Shown here one piece after another: positions 54,576-64,000 of a stretch of 64,000 bases of DNA. Each line of letters begins with the position of its first letter. Position 1 is the stretch's first letter. The DNA lies in contig NTJI01000001.1 of assembly GCA_002307375.1 (NCBI GenBank), positions 930,001 to 994,000 on the forward strand, given 5' to 3'. Origin of the DNA: Lysobacteraceae bacterium NML93-0399 (GTDB taxonomy: Bacteria > Pseudomonadota > Gammaproteobacteria > Xanthomonadales > Xanthomonadaceae). Below the pieces are notes generated by a model. The model worked only from the letters and a program-made list of their open reading frames with translations. It had not been told where the DNA came from and did not search any database. A program made the position numbers and the translations under genes.

Positions 54576-55670
54576 TCAGGGCTGCGGGCGCAGCATCAGA
54601 CGCATGTCGTCGCCGATCTGCCGCACATCCACCGTCTGCAGATGCAGCCGCTGCGCCATCGCATCGATTCCCAGCCCGTCGAACAGCGGCCGGCCGCGTT
54701 CGCCCAGCAGCACCGGCGCGATGTAGAGCAGCAGTTCGTCGACCAGCCCCGCCCGCAGGAAGGCACCCGACAGCGTGGCGCCCGCCTCCACCTGGACTTC
54801 GTTGATGCCACCCTCGCCCAGCGCCGCGAGCACGGCGCGCAGATCGAGCTGGCCTGCGGCATCGCGCGCCACGGGCAGGCGCGGCGCCTCGAAACCGTGC
54901 GGCACCTTGGTGTCGTGCGCGTGCACATACAAGGTCGGCGCGGCGCCATCGCGGACGTTGCCGCGCGCGATCGTCGCCAATCCTGCATCCAGCACCACAC
55001 GCAACGGCACCGCGAACGACGCGTCCTCGTCGAGTCGTACGGTCAGTTGCGGATCGTCGGCCAATACCGTGCCGCTGCCGGTGAGCAGCGCGCCGGCGCG
55101 CGCACGCCAGCGCATGACGTCGCTGCGCGAGGCCGCGCCACTGATCCACTTCGAATCGCCGTTCGCCATCGCGGTGCGTCCGTCCAGGCTGCAGGCCAGC
55201 TTGACCCGCAGCCAAGGCCGGCCGCGTTCGATGCGCGACAGGAAGCCGCGATTGAGCGCGCGTGCCTGCGCTTCCATCAGCCCGGATTCGACGGTGATCC
55301 CGGCCGCGAGCAGGCGATCGAAGCCGGCACCGTCGACCTGCGGAAACGGGTCGCGCATCGCCGCCACCACGCGCGACACGCCGGCCGCGATCAGCGCATC
55401 GGCGCAAGGCCCGGTGCTGCCGGTGTGGGCGCAGGGCTCCAGCGTGACGTAGGCGGTCGCCCCCCGCGCGCGCATCCCGGCCGCCTGCAACGCGAAGACT
55501 TCCGCGTGTGACCCGCCCTTGCGCACGTGGAAGCCTTCGCCGACGACCTCACCGTCGGCGACGATCACGCAGCCGACCATCGGGTTCGGGCGCGTGGTCC
55601 AGGCGCCGCGTTCGGCCAGGCGCAAGGCCTGCGCCATGTGGCGGTGATCGTCGGCAGTGAAATCGGTCAT
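54576..55670 (-). CDS. ribD: RibD, bifunctional riboflavin deaminase/reductase
   Basis: The 364-residue protein has an N-terminal deaminase with H-A-E (GGSHAEVFALQ) and the second zinc motif EPCAHTGSTGPCADAL, where the usual RTPPC reads STGPC. The C-terminal reductase (LRVKLACSLDGRTAMANGDS, GSGTVLADDPQLTVRL, EVQVEAGATLSGAFL) completes it. It converts the GTP-derived pyrimidine to the RibH substrate. In relatives ribD precedes ribE directly; here a barrel gene, repeats and the riboswitch stand between them. Confidence 0.96.
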   Translation of the reverse strand: MTDFTADDHRHMAQALRLAERGAWTTRPNPMVGCVIVADGEVVGEGFHVRKGGSHAEVFALQAAGMRARGATAYVTLEPCAHTGSTGPCADALIAAGVSRVVAAMRDPFPQVDGAGFDRLLAAGITVESGLMEAQARALNRGFLSRIERGRPWLRVKLACSLDGRTAMANGDSKWISGAASRSDVMRWRARAGALLTGSGTVLADDPQLTVRLDEDASFAVPLRVVLDAGLATIARGNVRDGAAPTLYVHAHDTKVPHGFEAPRLPVARDAAGQLDLRAVLAALGEGGINEVQVEAGATLSGAFLRAGLVDELLLYIAPVLLGERGRPLFDGLGIDAMAQRLHLQTVDVRQIGDDMRLMLRPQP

Positions 55671-55732
55671 CGGCGCGTCCTCGCAGGCGGGTCCGGCTTC
55701 AGAATCACGCCGGGCAACGCATTGTAGGAGCG

Positions 55733-55793
55733 GCGCGTCGCCGCGATCGTGCGTTCTCGGGACATCCGCTCGCGGCCATGTGGGCCGCTCCTA
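55733..55793. repeat. Variant REP palindrome between nrdR and ribD
   Basis: TGTAGGAGCGGCGCGTCGCC and an inverse copy GGCCGCTCCTAAA flank about 30 nt. A subfamily related to the GTAGGAGCGCGC elements but with a different core. Confidence 0.75.
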
Positions 55794-55811
55794 AAACGCG
55801 ACGCGGGAGAC

Positions 55812-56333
55812 TCAGCGCTTGCGCGGTGCCTTCACCGGCGTCGCATCGCCCTCGAGCAGCGGCAACTGGCCCTCGCCCGGCAGGTCGCGCTCGAGGCGAT
55901 CGAGTTCCTCGCGGAAGTCGGCCACGTCCTCGAACGAGCGATACACCGACGCGAAGCGCACGAAGCCGACATGGTCGAGCTTGCGCAACTCGGCGATGAC
56001 GAATTCGCCGACGCGGCGCGAGGAAATCTCGCGCTCGGCCGTCATGCGCAACTGGTGCACGACCGCACGCACCGTTGCTTCGATCTGCTCTTCCGACACC
56101 GGGCGCTTGTGCAGCGCGCGGTCCATGCTCAGACGCAGCTTGCGCGCATCGAACGGTTCGCGCCGCCCGTCGCCCTTGATGATCGCCGGCAGCTTGAGCT
56201 CGATGGTCTCCAGCGTGCTGAAACGCTCCCCGCACGCCTCGCACTCACGCCGACGCCGGATCGTCGCGCCGTCTTCAGACACGCGTGAATCGATCACGCG
56301 GGTGTCGGTGCCTTGGCAGAAGGGGCAATACAT
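55812..56333 (-). CDS. nrdR: NrdR, ribonucleotide reductase repressor
   Basis: The 173-residue protein starts [20 protein letters not shown] with the zinc ribbon CPFC...CEACGERF, followed by an ATP-cone ([20 protein letters not shown]) and [19 protein letters not shown]. It senses dATP/ATP and represses nrd genes. It lies between glyA and ribD as in relatives. The frame is open upstream, but that part is a repeat. Confidence 0.96.
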   Translation of the reverse strand: MYCPFCQGTDTRVIDSRVSEDGATIRRRRECEACGERFSTLETIELKLPAIIKGDGRREPFDARKLRLSMDRALHKRPVSEEQIEATVRAVVHQLRMTAEREISSRRVGEFVIAELRKLDHVGFVRFASVYRSFEDVADFREELDRLERDLPGEGQLPLLEGDATPVKAPRKR

Positions 56334-56340
56334 GAGAGGC

Positions 56341-56453
56341 CGTGATTGGGGATTCGGGATTCGTGATTCGAAAGAGCAGCTGACCGCGCGGATCGACAGG
56401 TGCAGGTGATCCGCTTGACGCATCACCCATCACCAATCACGAATCACCGCATC
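56341..56453. repeat. glyA-nrdR spacer with inverted TGATTGG repeats
   Basis: GTGATTGGGGATTCGGGATT (56,342-56,361 and on) and, inverted, CATCACCCATCACCAATCAC (56,421-56,440 and on) form the two ends of the spacer. Same family as at 31.48, 32.88 and 38.56 kb. Confidence 0.8.
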
Positions 56454-57722
56454 TCAGCCATACACCGGATATTTCGCACACTGCGCGGCGACCTTGTCGC
56501 GCACGGTGGCGATGACGGTCTCGTCCGACGGGGCGTCGAGCACGTCGCAGATCCAATGCGCGAGCTCGGTGCAGTCGGCTTCGGTGTAACCGCGCGTGGT
56601 CACCGCCGGCGTGCCCAGGCGGAGGCCCGAGGTCACGAAAGGCTTGCGCGGGTCGTTGGGCACCGAGTTCTTGTTGACGGTGATGTGGGCGCGGCCGAGG
56701 GCCTCTTCCGCGTCCTTGCCGCTGACGTCCTTGCCGATCATGTCGACCAGCATCAGGTGGTTCTCGGTGCCGCCGGACACGATCTTGTAGCCGCGTTCGA
56801 TGACGACCTTGGCCATCGCCTGCGCGTTCTTGACGACCTGCTGCTGGTAGGTCTTGAACTCGGGTGCCAGCGCTTCCTTGAACGCAACGGCCTTGGCCGC
56901 GATCACGTGCATCAACGGGCCGCCCTGGATACCCGGGAACACGATCGACTGCAGCTTCTTGGCGATTTCCTCGAACTGCTCGCCCGCGCCCTGCTGGCTG
57001 GCGACGATGATGCCGCCGCGCGGACCGCGCAGGGTCTTGTGCGTGGTCGAGGTGACGACATGCGCGTGCGGCACCGGCGTGGGGTATTCACCCGCGGCGA
57101 CGAGGCCGGCGACGTGCGCCATGTCGACGAACAGATACGCACCGACCTTGTCGGCGATGGCGCGGAAGCGCGCCCAGTCGATCTTCTGTGAATACGCGGA
57201 GAACCCGGCGACGACCATCTTCGGCTTGTGCTCGAGCGCGAGACGCTCGACCTCGTCGTAGTCGATCAGGCCGGCATCGTTGACGCCGTACTGCACCGCG
57301 TTGAACAGCTTGCCCGAGGCATTGACCTTGGCGCCGTGGGTCAGGTGACCGCCGTGCGCCAGCGACATGCCCAGGATCGTGTCGCCGGCCTGCAGCAGCG
57401 CGAAGTAGACGGCCTGGTTGGCCTGCGAGCCGGAATGCGGCTGCACGTTGGCGTAGTCGGCGTCGAACAGGTCTTTCAGCCGGTCGATCGCGAGCTGCTC
57501 GGCGATGTCGACGTATTCGCAGCCGCCGTAGTAGCGCTTACCCGGGTAGCCTTCGGCGTACTTGTTGGTCAGCTGGCTGCCCTGCGCTTCCATGACCAGC
57601 GCGCTGCAGTAGTTCTCGGACGCGATCAGCTCGACGTGGTCCTCCTGCCGGCGGACCTCGGCCGCGATGGCCTGGGCGAGTTCGGGATCGAAACGGTCGA
57701 GACGGGCGTCGCGCTGGAACAT
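56454..57722 (-). CDS. glyA: GlyA, serine hydroxymethyltransferase
   Basis: The 422-residue PLP enzyme shows [56 protein letters not shown] and the PLP-lysine motif [17 protein letters not shown]. It makes glycine and methylene-THF from serine. Start at [16 protein letters not shown] chosen by family length; the frame is open 13 codons further upstream. Confidence 0.97.
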   Translation of the reverse strand: MFQRDARLDRFDPELAQAIAAEVRRQEDHVELIASENYCSALVMEAQGSQLTNKYAEGYPGKRYYGGCEYVDIAEQLAIDRLKDLFDADYANVQPHSGSQANQAVYFALLQAGDTILGMSLAHGGHLTHGAKVNASGKLFNAVQYGVNDAGLIDYDEVERLALEHKPKMVVAGFSAYSQKIDWARFRAIADKVGAYLFVDMAHVAGLVAAGEYPTPVPHAHVVTSTTHKTLRGPRGGIIVASQQGAGEQFEEIAKKLQSIVFPGIQGGPLMHVIAAKAVAFKEALAPEFKTYQQQVVKNAQAMAKVVIERGYKIVSGGTENHLMLVDMIGKDVSGKDAEEALGRAHITVNKNSVPNDPRKPFVTSGLRLGTPAVTTRGYTEADCTELAHWICDVLDAPSDETVIATVRDKVAAQCAKYPVYG

Positions 57723-57808
57723 TCGCAGGCTCCGGGAGAGGTGAACGGCAGGGCCCGGCATTGTAGCGCCGGGGCGCCGCCGGCGAGGCCCGCGCCGGGG
57801 CGGTCCGC

Positions 57809-57814
57809 TATAAT
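57809..57814 (+). promoter_or_regulatory. -10 element ahead of ettA
   Basis: A perfect TATAAT in the 165-nt gap between divergent glyA and ettA, 74 nt before the ettA start. The -35 is not obvious. Confidence 0.6.
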
Positions 57815-57887
57815 CGCCGCCATCCCTTCCTCACCCGACGCCGCCCCAGACCGGGCCTCGGCGCGGGCCGGCGCAACCGGAGCCCCC

Positions 57888-59549
<1,662 letters not shown>

Positions 59550-59555
59550 CGACTT

Positions 59556-59583
59556 GGCGCCCGCGCGACGCGCGGGCGCCTTT
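59556..59583 (+). terminator. ettA terminator
   Basis: GGCGCCCGCG and CGCGGGCGCC pair around a 5-nt loop and are followed by TTT; flanking CTT/AAG extends the stem. Just after the ettA stop. Confidence 0.85.
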
Positions 59584-59589
59584 GCCAAG

Positions 59590-59700
59590 CCGTCATCCCC
59601 GCGCAGGCGGGGATCCAGGGACTTTGCTTCTAGCAGCCCAACGTCCACGGACTCCCGCCTGATCAGACATGCGTCTGTTGAGAGCCGCGGGAGTGACGGT
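59590..59700. repeat. Dispersed palindromic repeat before map
   Basis: GTCATCCCCGCGCAGGCGGGGATCCAGG (read in parts) begins the block, and CAGACATGCGTCTGTTGAGAGCC (59,668-59,690, read in parts) is the inverse of the copy at 45.3 kb. Confidence 0.75.
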
Positions 59701-59748
59701 CGGAAAGAATGCGGTCCTTCGACCAGGAAAGCCTCCGGAGACCACAGG

Positions 59749-60486
59749 ATGACCATCCAGAACCTGGAAGAACTCGAAGGCCTCAAACGTGCTGGCGCAC
59801 TCGTCGCGAACATCCTGGCGACGATGCGCGAGCAGGCATTGGCCGACGTGACACCGCGCGATCTGGACGCGATCGCCGCCGACATGTTGCGCAATGCCGG
59901 TGCGGTCTCCGCGCCGGTGTCGACCTACGGTTTTCCGGCCCAGACCTGCATCAGCGTCAACCGCGTGGTCGCGCACGGCATTCCGTCCGGCGTGCCGCTG
60001 CGTGACGGCGACCTGGTCAATATCGACGTCTCCGCCGAACTCGACGGCTTCTTCGCCGATACCGGGGCGAGCTTCGTCGTCGGCACCGCGAGCGCCGCGC
60101 AGCAGCGTCTGCTCGACGCCACCCGCGAAGCGCGCGATACCGCCATCGCCCAGCTGCGCGCGGGCGAACTGCTCAGCGGCATCGGCCGCAGCATCGAAAC
60201 CGTCGCTGCGCGGCGGGGCTTCCGCGTCATCCGAAATCTGCAGAGCCACGGCGTCGGCCGCGCCCTGCACGAATCGCCCGGCTCGATCCCCGGCTACTAC
60301 GACCGCCGCGACACGCGCCGTTTGCACGACGGCATGGTCATCACCGTCGAGCCCTTTCTGGCGACGCACGTCACGCGCACCGATGAGCTCGACGACGGCT
60401 GGTCGCTGATCTGCCGCAAGGGCTACGGCGCACAGTTCGAACACACCGTCGTGGTGACTCACGGCGCCCCGATCATCGTCACCTGA
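59749..60486 (+). CDS. map: Methionine aminopeptidase, type I
   Basis: The 245-residue protein has all five metal ligands in context: NIDVSAELDGFFADTGASF (two Asp), SHGVGRALHESPG (His), VITVEPFLA (Glu) and AQFEHTVVVT (Glu). It removes the initiator Met from new proteins. It is not beside rpsB, where the housekeeping copy usually lies in relatives, so this may be a second, accessory copy. The ATG at 59749 follows an AGGA ribosome site; the frame is open upstream through a repeat. Confidence 0.92.
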   Translation: MTIQNLEELEGLKRAGALVANILATMREQALADVTPRDLDAIAADMLRNAGAVSAPVSTYGFPAQTCISVNRVVAHGIPSGVPLRDGDLVNIDVSAELDGFFADTGASFVVGTASAAQQRLLDATREARDTAIAQLRAGELLSGIGRSIETVAARRGFRVIRNLQSHGVGRALHESPGSIPGYYDRRDTRRLHDGMVITVEPFLATHVTRTDELDDGWSLICRKGYGAQFEHTVVVTHGAPIIVT

Positions 60487-60497
60487 GGCCCAATCGC

Positions 60498-61328
60498 ATG
60501 TCGCCGTCGTTCTCCGAGGCGCTGCGCGCCCGCTGGCAGTCCGCCGATACACTCGTCTGTGTCGGGCTCGATCCCGAACCGGCGAAGTTCCCCGCGCGTT
60601 TCGCCCACGATGCCGACGCGGTGTTCGCCTTCTGCCGCGACATCGCCGACGCGACCGCCGAGTACGCCTGCGCGTTCAAGCCGCAGATCGCGCACTTCGC
60701 CGCCCTCGGCGCCGAAGACGCGCTGCAGCGGCTGATCGCGCACCTGCACAGCGCGCATCCCGGCGTGCCGGTGATCCTCGATGCCAAGCGCGGCGACATC
60801 GGCAGCACCGCGCAGCGCTACGTCGCCGAAGCCTTCGATCGGTTCCAGGCCGATGCGGTGACGGTCAATCCGTATCTGGGTCGCGACTCGGTGCAGCCCT
60901 TCCTCGACCGCGCCGACAAGGGCGTGGTGATCCTGTGCCGCACGTCGAATCCGGGCGCCGCCGACCTGCAGGATCTGCCGGTCGCCAATGGCGGCGGCAC
61001 ACGTCCGCTGTACCAGCACGTCGCCGAGACCATCGCGCGCGAGTGGAACGGCCACGACAACGTCTCGCTGGTGGTCGGCGCGACCTGGCCGGAACAGCTG
61101 CGCGAAGTGCGGGCCATCGTCGGCGACATGCCGTTCCTCGTGCCGGGTGTCGGCGCACAGGGCGGCGATGTCGAAGCCGTGGTGACGAACGCGAAGACCG
61201 CAGACGGCAGCGGCCTGATGGTCAGCTCCTCGCGCGCGATCCTCTATGCCTCGAGCGGCGACGACTACGCCGACGCCGCAGCGCGTGAGGCCCGCACGCT
61301 GCGCGACGCGATCAACCGCTATCGCTGA
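60498..61328 (+). CDS. pyrF: PyrF, orotidine 5'-phosphate decarboxylase (long type)
   Basis: The 276-residue protein has the long-form OMPDC motifs: LVCVGLDPEPAKFP, ILDAKRGDIGSTAQRYVAEA (catalytic Lys and Asp), AVTVNPYLGRDSVQPFLDRA and a phosphate-binding end VSSSRAILYASSG. It makes UMP. The group with D-A-K-R-G-D-I-G is longer than the E. coli form and is usual in Xanthomonads and actinobacteria. It starts 12 nt after map. Confidence 0.95.
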   Translation: MSPSFSEALRARWQSADTLVCVGLDPEPAKFPARFAHDADAVFAFCRDIADATAEYACAFKPQIAHFAALGAEDALQRLIAHLHSAHPGVPVILDAKRGDIGSTAQRYVAEAFDRFQADAVTVNPYLGRDSVQPFLDRADKGVVILCRTSNPGAADLQDLPVANGGGTRPLYQHVAETIAREWNGHDNVSLVVGATWPEQLREVRAIVGDMPFLVPGVGAQGGDVEAVVTNAKTADGSGLMVSSSRAILYASSGDDYADAAAREARTLRDAINRYR

Positions 61329-61530
61329 GGTTTCTCAAGCCCTCCCCCGTGCACGGGGGAGGGTTGGGTGGGGGCAAACCGTCAATTCGAGACATACGTG
61401 ACTTCGCGCCTGTGTCCCGCCCGAACGTGTTCTCCTGCAATTGGATCGCTCGCCCCCACCCCGGCCTTCCGACGCGCACGGGGGGGAGCAGAAGAGGCGA
61501 GCCAGTGCAACGACGTTCGCCGCGCCAGCG
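61329..61530. repeat. CCCTCCCCC-type repeat pair, copy 2
   Basis: AAGCCCTCCCCCGTGCACGG (61,337-61,356) with its arm and GTGGGGGC, then the inverse GCTCGCCCCCACCCCGGCC at about 61,450. Lies between the convergent pyrF and pncB and probably terminates one or both. Confidence 0.75.
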
Positions 61531-62718
61531 TCAGGCAACCGCGTCGCCCGACACCTTGAACACCTGCCGCAGATACGCCAAGTAGCCCGGGTCGTCACAC
61601 ATGCTCTTGCCCGGCGAATCGCTGAGCTTGGCGACCGGTTGCCCGTTGCAGCGGACCATCTTGAGCACGATGTTCAGCGGCGTCGGGCCGAGGTCGTTGG
61701 TCAGGTGCGTGCCGACGCCGAACGCCAGCTTGCAACGCCCGCGGAAGTACGCGTGCAGACGCTTGACCTTGTCGATGTCGAGCCCGTCGCTGAAGACCAG
61801 GATCTTGCTCGCCGGATCGACGCGGTTCGCGGCGAAGTGCGCCAGCATGCGGTCGCCCCAGACGAAGGGATCGCCGGAGTCGTGGCGCACGCCATCGAAG
61901 AGCTTGCAGAAGTACATGTCGAAGTCGCGCAGGAAGGCGTCCAGCCCGACCACGTCCGACAGCGCGATGCCCAGATCGCCGCGGTATTCGTGCGCCCAGG
62001 ACTCGAGCGCGACGACCTGCGAGTCGCGCAGTCGCGGGCCCAGCGCCTGGAAGGCCTGCAGATATTCGTGGGCCATCGTGCCGTGCGGCGTCATGCCGTG
62101 GACGCGCGCGAAATGCACGTTGCTGGTGCCCACGAACTGGTCGCCCAGCGCATCGCGCAGCCGCGGCAGCATGTGGTCGTGCCACTGGCGCGAGTAGCGG
62201 CGCCGGGTGCCGTAGTCGGCAATGCGGCAGTCCTCGAAGCCGGGCGCATCGCGCAGCAGCGCGGCCTTGGCGGCAAGCCTGCGCTCGCCTTCGGCGAAAT
62301 CCGGCTGGGTGGTGTTGCGGAACCACACCTCGTTGATGATCGCCAGCAGCGGCACTTCGAACAGGATGGTGTGCAGCCAGGGGCCGGTGATGTCGAGCTC
62401 GATCTCACCGGGCACGTCCGTCGACGCGCGCAGCGCGATGTACTTGCGGTCGAGATGGAACAGACCGAGGAAATCGGCGAAATCCGCTTTCACAAAGCGC
62501 AGGCCGCGCACGTAGGCCAGCTCCTCGGCGGTGAAGCGCAGCGCGCACAACGCGTCGATCTCGGCGTCTATCTGGTCGAGGTAGCGCGCCAGATCGATGC
62601 CCGGCGTGCGGCACTTGAAGCGGTATTGCACGAGTGCACCGGGGTGCTGGTGCAGCACCGCCTGCATCATCGTGAACTTGTACAGGTCGGTGTCGAGCAG
62701 CGAGGCGATCGCGGCCAT
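61531..62718 (-). CDS. pncB: PncB, nicotinate phosphoribosyltransferase
   Basis: The 395-residue protein starts [20 protein letters not shown] and has [40 protein letters not shown] (catalytic His context), [17 protein letters not shown] and [15 protein letters not shown], all PncB motifs. It salvages nicotinate for NAD synthesis. It is 3 nt downstream of the glycosyltransferase gene. Confidence 0.96.
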   Translation of the reverse strand: MAAIASLLDTDLYKFTMMQAVLHQHPGALVQYRFKCRTPGIDLARYLDQIDAEIDALCALRFTAEELAYVRGLRFVKADFADFLGLFHLDRKYIALRASTDVPGEIELDITGPWLHTILFEVPLLAIINEVWFRNTTQPDFAEGERRLAAKAALLRDAPGFEDCRIADYGTRRRYSRQWHDHMLPRLRDALGDQFVGTSNVHFARVHGMTPHGTMAHEYLQAFQALGPRLRDSQVVALESWAHEYRGDLGIALSDVVGLDAFLRDFDMYFCKLFDGVRHDSGDPFVWGDRMLAHFAANRVDPASKILVFSDGLDIDKVKRLHAYFRGRCKLAFGVGTHLTNDLGPTPLNIVLKMVRCNGQPVAKLSDSPGKSMCDDPGYLAYLRQVFKVSGDAVA

Positions 62719-62721
62719 CGA

Positions 62722-63573
62722 TCAGCCCCGGCTCGCCGCCGCGCGGCGCAACACCGCCAGCGGAAAGCGCGCCCAGATCATTAACCACACCGCGACCCGC
62801 TGCAGCCAGCTGCGCTGCCCGGCTTCGAAGCGCTGGAAGTAGCGCCAGAGCCCGCGATGCTTGTGCCATTCGACGAACACCGGCCGCGAGCGGCTCGAGA
62901 CGCCGCGCACGTGCAGCACCTCGATGTCGTTGGCGACCGCGATCACCGCGCCGGCCTCGCGCGCGCGCCGGCACAGGTCCAGGTCCTCGGCGTGCAGGCG
63001 ATAGCCCGGATCGAAGCCGTCGATGCGGACGAACAGTGCACGCGGCATCAGCATCAGCGCACCGGAGATCGCTTCCACCCGCTGCAATGCCTGCGCGCGA
63101 TCGCGCGGCACGGCCAGGGCGCGCGCGCGCGGGTCGCGCAGCATCGCGACAAAGTCGGGGTCGCGGCGGCGCGCGGCCGGATCGCGTACGCCGTCTTCGC
63201 CGACCAGTTCGGTGCCCAGCAGGCACGGCGCGCCAAGCGCCTCGGCGTGCGCATGCAGGCGCGCAAGCGTGTCGGCTTCAACGAGACAATCGGGATTGAC
63301 GAACGCGATCCACGACACGTCGGCCGCGCGCGCGCCCTGGTTGCAGGCAACCGCGAAACCGGGATTGTCGGGATTGCCGATGAAGCGCACGCGCGGATCG
63401 AGCGAAGCGTGGCGCTGCACGATGCCGAGCGTCGCATCGTCAGACGCGTTGTCGACGACGCGGATCTGCGTCACGCCGTCGGCCGCGCGCAGACGCGTCA
63501 GGCATGCATCGATGGTGCTGCCGCTGCGATGGGTAACGACGACGGCGACGATGTCGGGGGGTGTGGGGGTCAC
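62722..63573 (-). CDS. Family 2 glycosyltransferase (rhamnosyltransferase-like)
   Basis: From a GTG at 63573 the 283-residue protein has a GT-A fold: DIVAVVVTHRSGSTIDACL, IRVVDNASDDATLGIVQ, FIGNPDNPGFAVACNQGARA, a DxD-like NPDC and the acceptor-side LHAEDLDLCRRAREAGAV. This matches rhamnosyltransferase-like GT2 enzymes that extend surface polysaccharides. There is no membrane span except a hydrophobic C-terminal region (LQRVAVWLMIWARFPLAVL). The open frame continues upstream to 63972, but that part is repeat sequence. The acceptor is unknown. Confidence 0.88.
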   Translation of the reverse strand: MTPTPPDIVAVVVTHRSGSTIDACLTRLRAADGVTQIRVVDNASDDATLGIVQRHASLDPRVRFIGNPDNPGFAVACNQGARAADVSWIAFVNPDCLVEADTLARLHAHAEALGAPCLLGTELVGEDGVRDPAARRRDPDFVAMLRDPRARALAVPRDRAQALQRVEAISGALMLMPRALFVRIDGFDPGYRLHAEDLDLCRRAREAGAVIAVANDIEVLHVRGVSSRSRPVFVEWHKHRGLWRYFQRFEAGQRSWLQRVAVWLMIWARFPLAVLRRAAASRG

Positions 63574-63859
63574 GCGGACGAGGCCTGGAGGAGAGAGCAG
63601 CAGCGCTGGTTCGCCATTGTCCGCCAATGCGACGCACGACGGCGTTGGCGCGGAATCAGCCGCTTCTTCCGCATGCGTGGAAGGCTGGGATGGGGGGCGA
63701 ACGGTCCGACCAGCGCGATCGACAATCCGCATGACTGCCAGGCGCGCGGGAGTTGCCACACGACAAACTGGCGGTTCGCCCCCACCCGACCCTCCCCCGC
63801 GACGCGGGGAAGGGCTTCGAACGGTCGCGGCTGGACACCGCGCGCGGCACGAAGCGGCG
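63574..63859. repeat. CCCTCCCCC-type repeat pair, copy 3
   Basis: GGGATGGGGGGCGAACGGTC (63,688-63,707) and, inverted, GTTCGCCCCCACCCGACCC with TCCCCCGCGACGCGGGGAAG (63,773-63,811). No gene is supported. Confidence 0.65.
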
Positions 63860-64000
63860 CTAGTCGGAGTTGCCGGAAGACGGCGAGGACCCGGGCGACT
63901 GCATTTCACTCGCAGCCGCTTCTTCGAACAGCGGCCATTGCGCCGGCGCGTCTTCAAGCGCGTCGAAGCCACGTTGCAGCGCCACGCGCGTCGCGTACAG
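63860..64000 (-). CDS. C-terminal fragment of unidentified protein
   Basis: The frame enters from beyond the right edge and ends with TAG at 63860. The visible 46 residues read LYATRVALQRGFDALEDAPA then QWPLFEEAAASEMQSPGSSP and a Ser-rich tail ending GNSD. The acidic, Ser/Pro-rich end is probably disordered. No family can be assigned from this piece. Codon use looks chromosomal. Confidence 0.55.
   Translation of the reverse strand: MYATRVALQRGFDALEDAPAQWPLFEEAAASEMQSPGSSPSSGNSD

Noticed and set aside
63574..63972. N-terminal extension of the glycosyltransferase
   Set aside because: It is low-complexity Arg/Pro sequence derived from the CCCTCCCCC repeat, and the GT-A fold is complete without it.

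Overview
The window is GC-rich chromosome from a member of the Xanthomonadaceae; I infer something close to Luteimonas or Lysobacter. The basis is the gene orders (pilR-pilA-pilB-pilC-pilD-coaE; mraZ to ftsZ followed by lpxC and secA; rsmI-rnpB-mraZ; glyA-nrdR-ribD; ribE-ribB-ribH-nusB-thiL), a Nudix/ThiE-like fusion, a prepilin peptidase without zinc cysteines, and many intergenic palindromes of the GTAGGAGCGCGC type. The genus cannot be settled from the sequence alone.

Positions 1 to about 12,240 are one end of an integrated phage-like element. A divergent Cro/CI switch (2.2-3.06 kb) has operators in between. The leftward operon runs from Cro through a CII-family regulator, several tiny translationally coupled genes and a DksA/TraR-type zinc protein into a CHC2 zinc-finger primase that leaves the window at base 1. 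A rightward operon (3.99-10.8 kb) of mostly unknown, start/stop-overlapping genes carries a PAPS-reductase-like protein, a small HTH protein and a PrtN-like protein. Three leftward genes interrupt this side: a lipoprotein and two membrane proteins, which look like cargo (morons). After a 17-bp-stem terminator comes an AT-richer pair encoding a small protein and an ImmA/IrrE-like protein. The element stops inside a truncated dusA 5' end (12,226-12,330). dusA is a known integration site, so the chromosome starts there. No integrase or structural gene is in the window.

From 12.5 to 22 kb lies a type IV pilus block: pilR without pilS, a yefM-yoeB toxin-antitoxin pair wedged between pilR and the pilin gene and followed by a second copy of the pilR 3' end, pilA behind a sigma-54 promoter, a damaged second pilin, pilB, pilC, pilD, then coaE. 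A Nudix/ThiE fusion, secA, an M23 peptidase and a DciA-like gene follow.

From 28.8 to 45 kb, read leftwards, is the division and cell-wall cluster: mraZ, rsmH, ftsL, ftsI, murE, murF, mraY, ftsW, murC, ddl, ftsQ, ftsA, ftsZ, lpxC. Most of its genes overlap by 4 nt. murD, murG and murB are absent, yet the junctions are seamless. RNase P RNA, a lipoprotein hydrolase, rsmI and, divergently, an LpoA-like lipoprotein and yraN follow.

From 49.5 to 57.7 kb are thiL, nusB, ribH, ribB (with a degenerate second domain), ribE with an FMN riboswitch, a rightward outer-membrane barrel gene, ribD, nrdR and glyA. The window ends with ettA, map, pyrF, pncB, a family-2 glycosyltransferase and the tail of an unidentified gene. 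Intergenic gaps are filled with at least four repeat families, and one of them runs into the coding regions of ftsQ and murF.
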